Below, in pieces: positions 5,596-8,087 of a DNA stretch of 8,087 bases. The stretch covers positions 1-8,087 of the forward strand of contig JALSIK010000413.1 of the NCBI GenBank assembly GCA_026990045.1, given 5' to 3'. Position numbers and translations under genes: made by a program. The notes under the pieces are model-generated. The model did not search any database and had not been told where the DNA came from. It saw only the letters and a program-made list of their open reading frames with translations. Source of the DNA: Chromatiales bacterium. Its GTDB lineage: Bacteria > Pseudomonadota > Gammaproteobacteria > CAMYNG01. The first letter of the stretch is position 1. Every line of letters begins with the position of its first letter.

Positions 5596-7857
5596 ATGCT
5601 GAACAAAGAGCTTGAAGCCTCGCTGAACCAGGCGTTCCGCCAGGCGCGCGAGAAGGACCACGAGTTCATGACCGTGGAGCACCTGCTGCTGGCGCTGCTG
5701 GACAACCCCTCGGCCAGCGACGTGCTGCGCGCCTGCGGCGCCGACCTCGACGTGCTGCGGCGGGAGCTCACCGCCTTCCTCGACGAGACCACGCCGCTGC
5801 TGCCGCCCGACGACGAGCGCGACACCCAGCCCACGCTGGGCTTCCAGCGCGTGCTCCAGCGGGCGGTGTTCCACGTCCAGTCCTCGGGCAAGCAGGAGGT
5901 GACCGGCGCCAACGTGCTGGTGGCCATCTTCAGCGAGCAGGAGTCGCAGGCGGTCTACTTCCTCAAGAAGCAGGACATCACCCGCCTCGACGTGGTCAAC
6001 TACATCGCCCACGGCATCTCCAAGGTCTCCGACGAGGACCAGGGCGGGTCCGAGGTGTCCGGCGGCGAGGAGGGCGCGGCGGAGAGCGGCCAGAGCCCGC
6101 TGGAGCAGTTCACCACCAACCTCAACCAGCTCGCGCGCATGGGCCGCATCGATCCCCTCATCGGCCGCAAGCAGGAGATCGAACGCACCATCCAGGTACT
6201 GTGCCGCCGGCGCAAGAACAACCCGCTGCTGGTGGGCGAGGCCGGCGTGGGCAAGACCGCCCTGGCCGAGGGCCTGGCCAAGATGATCGTGGACGGCGAG
6301 GTGCCCGAGGTCCTGAGCCGGTCCACCATCTACTCGCTGGACATGGGCACCCTGCTCGCCGGCACCAAGTACCGCGGCGATTTCGAGAAGCGGCTCAAGG
6401 CGGTGCTGGCCCAGCTCAAGAAGGAGCCGGGGGCGATCCTGTTCATCGACGAGATCCACACCATCATCGGCGCCGGGGCCGCCTCGGGCGGATCCATGGA
6501 TGCCTCCAACCTGATCAAGCCGGTGCTGGCCTCGGGCGAGCTCAAGTGCATCGGCTCCACCACCTACCAGGAGTACCGCGGCATCTTCGAGAAGGACCGG
6601 GCCCTGGCGCGCCGGTTCCAGAAGATCGACATCACCGAGCCGTCGGTGGAGGAGACGGTGCAGATCCTCGAGGGGCTCAAGTCGCGTTTCGAGGAGCACC
6701 ACGAGGTGCGCTACACCCACCAGGCCCTGCGCACCGCCGCCGAGCTGGCCGACCGCTACATCAACGAGCGCCACCTGCCGGACAAGGCGGTGGACGTCAT
6801 CGACGAGGCCGGGGCCAACCAGCGCCTGCAGCCGCCGTCGCGGCGCAAGAAGACCATCGGCGTGAAGGAGATCGAGGCGGTGGTGGCCAAGATCGCGCGC
6901 ATCCCGCCCAAGTCGGTCTCGCGCGACGACCGCGCCCAGCTCAAGAACCTGGAGCGCGATCTCAAGCTGGTGATCTACGGCCAGGACGAGGCCATCGAGA
7001 CCCTGAGCACCGCCATCAAGCTGGCCCGCTCCGGGCTGGGCAACGAGAACCGCCCCATCGGCGCGTTCCTGTTCGCCGGGCCCACCGGCGTGGGCAAGAC
7101 CGAGGTCACGCGCCAGCTCGCGCGCACCCTGGGCATCGAGCTCATCCGCTTCGACATGTCCGAGTACATGGAGCGGCACACCGTCTCGCGCCTCATCGGC
7201 GCGCCGCCGGGCTACGTGGGCTTCGACCAGGGCGGCCTGCTCACCGAGGAGATCGCCAAGCACCCGCACGCGGTGCTGCTGCTGGACGAGATCGAGAAGG
7301 CCCACCCGGACGTGTTCAACCTGCTGCTGCAGGTCATGGACCACGGCACCCTCACCGACAACAACGGGCGCAAGGCCGACTTCCGCAACGTCATCATCGT
7401 GATGACCACCAACGCCGGCGCCGACCGCCTCGACCGCCGCTCCATCGGCTTCACCGAGCAGGACCACTCCAGCGACGCCATGGAGGTCATCAACCGCACC
7501 TTCACGCCGGAGTTCCGCAACCGGCTGGACGCCATCATCCAGTTCAAGCCGCTGTCGCCGGAGACCATCAGCAAGGTGGTGGACAAGTTCATCTTCGAGC
7601 TGGAAGGCCAGCTCGAGGAGAAGGGCGTCACCCTCGAGGTGGACGACGAGGCCCGCACCTGGCTCGCCATGCACGGCTACGACCCCAAGATGGGCGCCCG
7701 GCCCATGGCCCGCGTGATCCAGGAGAACATCAAGAAGCCGCTGGCGGAGGAACTGCTGTTCGGCCGCCTGGCCGGCGGCGGCCACATCCGCGTGACCCTG
7801 CGCGACGACAAGCTCCACATGGAGCTGGAAGGCAAGGACGAGCTGACGACCCAGTGA
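5596..7857 (+). CDS. clpA: ATP-dependent Clp protease ATP-binding subunit ClpA
   Basis: ClpA is the hexameric AAA+ unfoldase of the ClpAP protease. It unfolds N-degron and ssrA-tagged substrates, with ClpS as adaptor, and threads them into ClpP. The 753 residues compare with 758 in E. coli. The N-domain (about 1-142) has two Clp repeats and the HEFMTVEHLLLALL signature. An acidic Gly/Ser linker (about 145-168) leads to D1, with Walker A GEAGVGKT (214-221), pore loop KYRG (258-261), Walker B LFIDE (282-286) and an Arg finger region at R339-R340. D2 has Walker A GPTGVGKT (495-502), pore loop GYVG (539-542), Walker B LLLDE (561-565) and sensor-2 GARPM (700-704). The ClpP-docking tripeptide is IGF (617-619). 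The start is supported by GGGTGA overlapping the clpS stop, 6 nt before the ATG, so clpS and clpA are probably translationally coupled. No internal Met aligns with E. coli Met169. Confidence 0.98.
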   Translation: MLNKELEASLNQAFRQAREKDHEFMTVEHLLLALLDNPSASDVLRACGADLDVLRRELTAFLDETTPLLPPDDERDTQPTLGFQRVLQRAVFHVQSSGKQEVTGANVLVAIFSEQESQAVYFLKKQDITRLDVVNYIAHGISKVSDEDQGGSEVSGGEEGAAESGQSPLEQFTTNLNQLARMGRIDPLIGRKQEIERTIQVLCRRRKNNPLLVGEAGVGKTALAEGLAKMIVDGEVPEVLSRSTIYSLDMGTLLAGTKYRGDFEKRLKAVLAQLKKEPGAILFIDEIHTIIGAGAASGGSMDASNLIKPVLASGELKCIGSTTYQEYRGIFEKDRALARRFQKIDITEPSVEETVQILEGLKSRFEEHHEVRYTHQALRTAAELADRYINERHLPDKAVDVIDEAGANQRLQPPSRRKKTIGVKEIEAVVAKIARIPPKSVSRDDRAQLKNLERDLKLVIYGQDEAIETLSTAIKLARSGLGNENRPIGAFLFAGPTGVGKTEVTRQLARTLGIELIRFDMSEYMERHTVSRLIGAPPGYVGFDQGGLLTEEIAKHPHAVLLLDEIEKAHPDVFNLLLQVMDHGTLTDNNGRKADFRNVIIVMTTNAGADRLDRRSIGFTEQDHSSDAMEVINRTFTPEFRNRLDAIIQFKPLSPETISKVVDKFIFELEGQLEEKGVTLEVDDEARTWLAMHGYDPKMGARPMARVIQENIKKPLAEELLFGRLAGGGHIRVTLRDDKLHMELEGKDELTTQ

Positions 7858-7885
7858 CGGGGACCGGCCGCCGGCGGGCGGGGAT

Positions 7886-7908
7886 TCGCGGCCGGGGGCC
7901 GCTCCTAC
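7886..7908 (-). repeat. REP-like element, GTAGGAGCGGCC type
   Basis: Read leftward it is GTAG then GAGCGGCC, loop CCC, GGCCGCGA. It has a 6-bp perfect core stem (GCGGCC/GGCCGC) behind the GTAG tetranucleotide that marks REP sequences. From memory, the same layout (GTAGGAGCGGC...GCCGCGA) is common in Xanthomonadaceae and Pseudomonas intergenic repeats. Single copy here. Confidence 0.6.
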
Positions 7909-7925
7909 GCCTGAACGGGCACCCC

Positions 7926-7954
7926 GTAGGGCGGCACCGCGCAGCGATGCCGCC
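7926..7954 (+). repeat. REP-like hairpin 1 (GTAGGGCGGC type)
   Basis: GTAG (7926-7929) is followed by GGCGGCACCGC (7930-7940), loop GCA and GCGATGCCGCC (7944-7954). Ten of eleven stem positions pair; the one mismatch is C against A. Confidence 0.7.
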
Positions 7955-7978
7955 GGAGAGATCGCCGGGGCGTCGGCG

Positions 7979-8013
7979 GTCGGAGGACGGAAGACGGAAG
8001 ACAGAGGACAGCG
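7979..8013 (+). repeat. Degenerate heptamer array (GACGGAA-like, five units)
   Basis: Units of 7 bp are GTCGGAG, GACGGAA, GACGGAA, GACAGAG and GACAGCG, back to back. Two are identical (7986-7992 and 7993-7999) and the others differ at 1-3 positions. The array is purine-rich on the + strand and lies between two REP-like hairpins. Confidence 0.65.
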
Positions 8014-8015
8014 GG

Positions 8016-8044
8016 GTAGGGTGCGTTCGCTGCGCGAACGCACC
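8016..8044 (+). repeat. REP-like hairpin 2 (GTAGGGTGCG type), left half of a REPIN-like pair
   Basis: GTAG (8016-8019) is followed by GGTGCGTTCGC (8020-8030), loop TGC and GCGAACGCACC (8034-8044), a perfect 11-bp stem. Form and length match hairpin 1 and the inverted hairpin that follows. Confidence 0.78.
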
Positions 8045-8053
8045 AGGTGGGAC

Positions 8054-8082
8054 GGTGCGACGGCTTTGCCGTCACACCCTAC
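8054..8082 (-). repeat. REP-like hairpin 3, inverted, right half of a REPIN-like pair
   Basis: Read leftward: GTAG, GGTGTGACGGC, loop AAA, GCCGTCGCACC. Ten of eleven stem positions pair, and the odd one is a T-G pair that can wobble in RNA. It faces hairpin 2 across a 9-bp spacer (8045-8053), the arrangement of REP doublets called REPINs. Confidence 0.75.
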
Positions 8083-8087
8083 GCGGT

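Larger units (their letters stand above)
7858..8087. other. Repeat-rich intergenic region after clpA
   Basis: No supported gene is seen in these 230 bp up to the window end. After a short GC palindrome (CCGCCGGCGG, 7869-7878) that could weakly act as part of a clpA 3' end, the stretch is filled with REP-like hairpins and a degenerate heptamer array, listed separately. No T-tract terminator is present. In many gammaproteobacteria infA lies near clpA; it is not visible here. Confidence 0.7.

Noticed and set aside
5026..8043. 1005-codon open frame on the - strand covering clpS and clpA
   Set aside because: It is exactly antisense to two certain genes. Long antisense frames are expected when third positions are nearly all G/C. 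The translation is Val/Leu/His/Ala-rich with no recognisable domain.
7926..8082. CRISPR array
   Set aside because: The repeated units are hairpins in both orientations with differing stems and unequal spacing. There are no constant direct repeats and no cas genes.

Overview
The window is about 8 kb of GC-rich chromosomal DNA (roughly 70% GC by eye, with almost every third codon position G or C). The genes and their order (mnmA, nudJ, rluE, icd, cspD, clpS, clpA) are a core block known from gammaproteobacteria. The high GC and the REP-type repeats suggest a purple-sulfur/Ectothiorhodospiraceae-like or other environmental gammaproteobacterium. That placement is inference, because no marker here fixes the genus.

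Layout. Positions 1-1230 hold a leftward RNA-modification cluster: rluE (23S rRNA pseudouridine synthase), nudJ (Nudix phosphatase) and the first 65 codons of mnmA (tRNA 2-thiouridylase). rluE and nudJ overlap by 68 nt out of frame. Positions 1231-1338 are a divergent promoter region with an inverted repeat. Positions 1339-3384 encode a membrane HAMP-PAS-GGDEF-EAL c-di-GMP enzyme, the least conserved member of this neighbourhood. icd (3461-4717, NADP-type isocitrate dehydrogenase) follows from its own extended -10 promoter. It converges on cspD (4778-5008, leftward cold-shock-domain protein), with two strong hairpins between them.

Positions 5009-5259 are a divergent cspD/clpS regulatory region that is clearly more AT-rich than the rest. 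It holds a perfect 16-bp palindrome, a tandem 9-mer and several promoter-like motifs. clpS (5260-5589) and clpA (5596-7857) form a tight operon: the adaptor that recognises N-degrons and the AAA+ unfoldase that feeds ClpP. The last 230 bp carry no gene. They contain four REP-like hairpins of at least two sequence types, the last two facing each other as a REPIN-like doublet, plus a degenerate heptamer array.

The genes are almost all well-known housekeeping families, and I see no novel defence, secretion or biosynthetic system. The points most worth a second look are the REP/REPIN cluster behind clpA, the rluE/nudJ overlap, the c-di-GMP enzyme placed in a conserved core block, and the cspD-clpS intergenic region, including a possible leaderless clpS mRNA.
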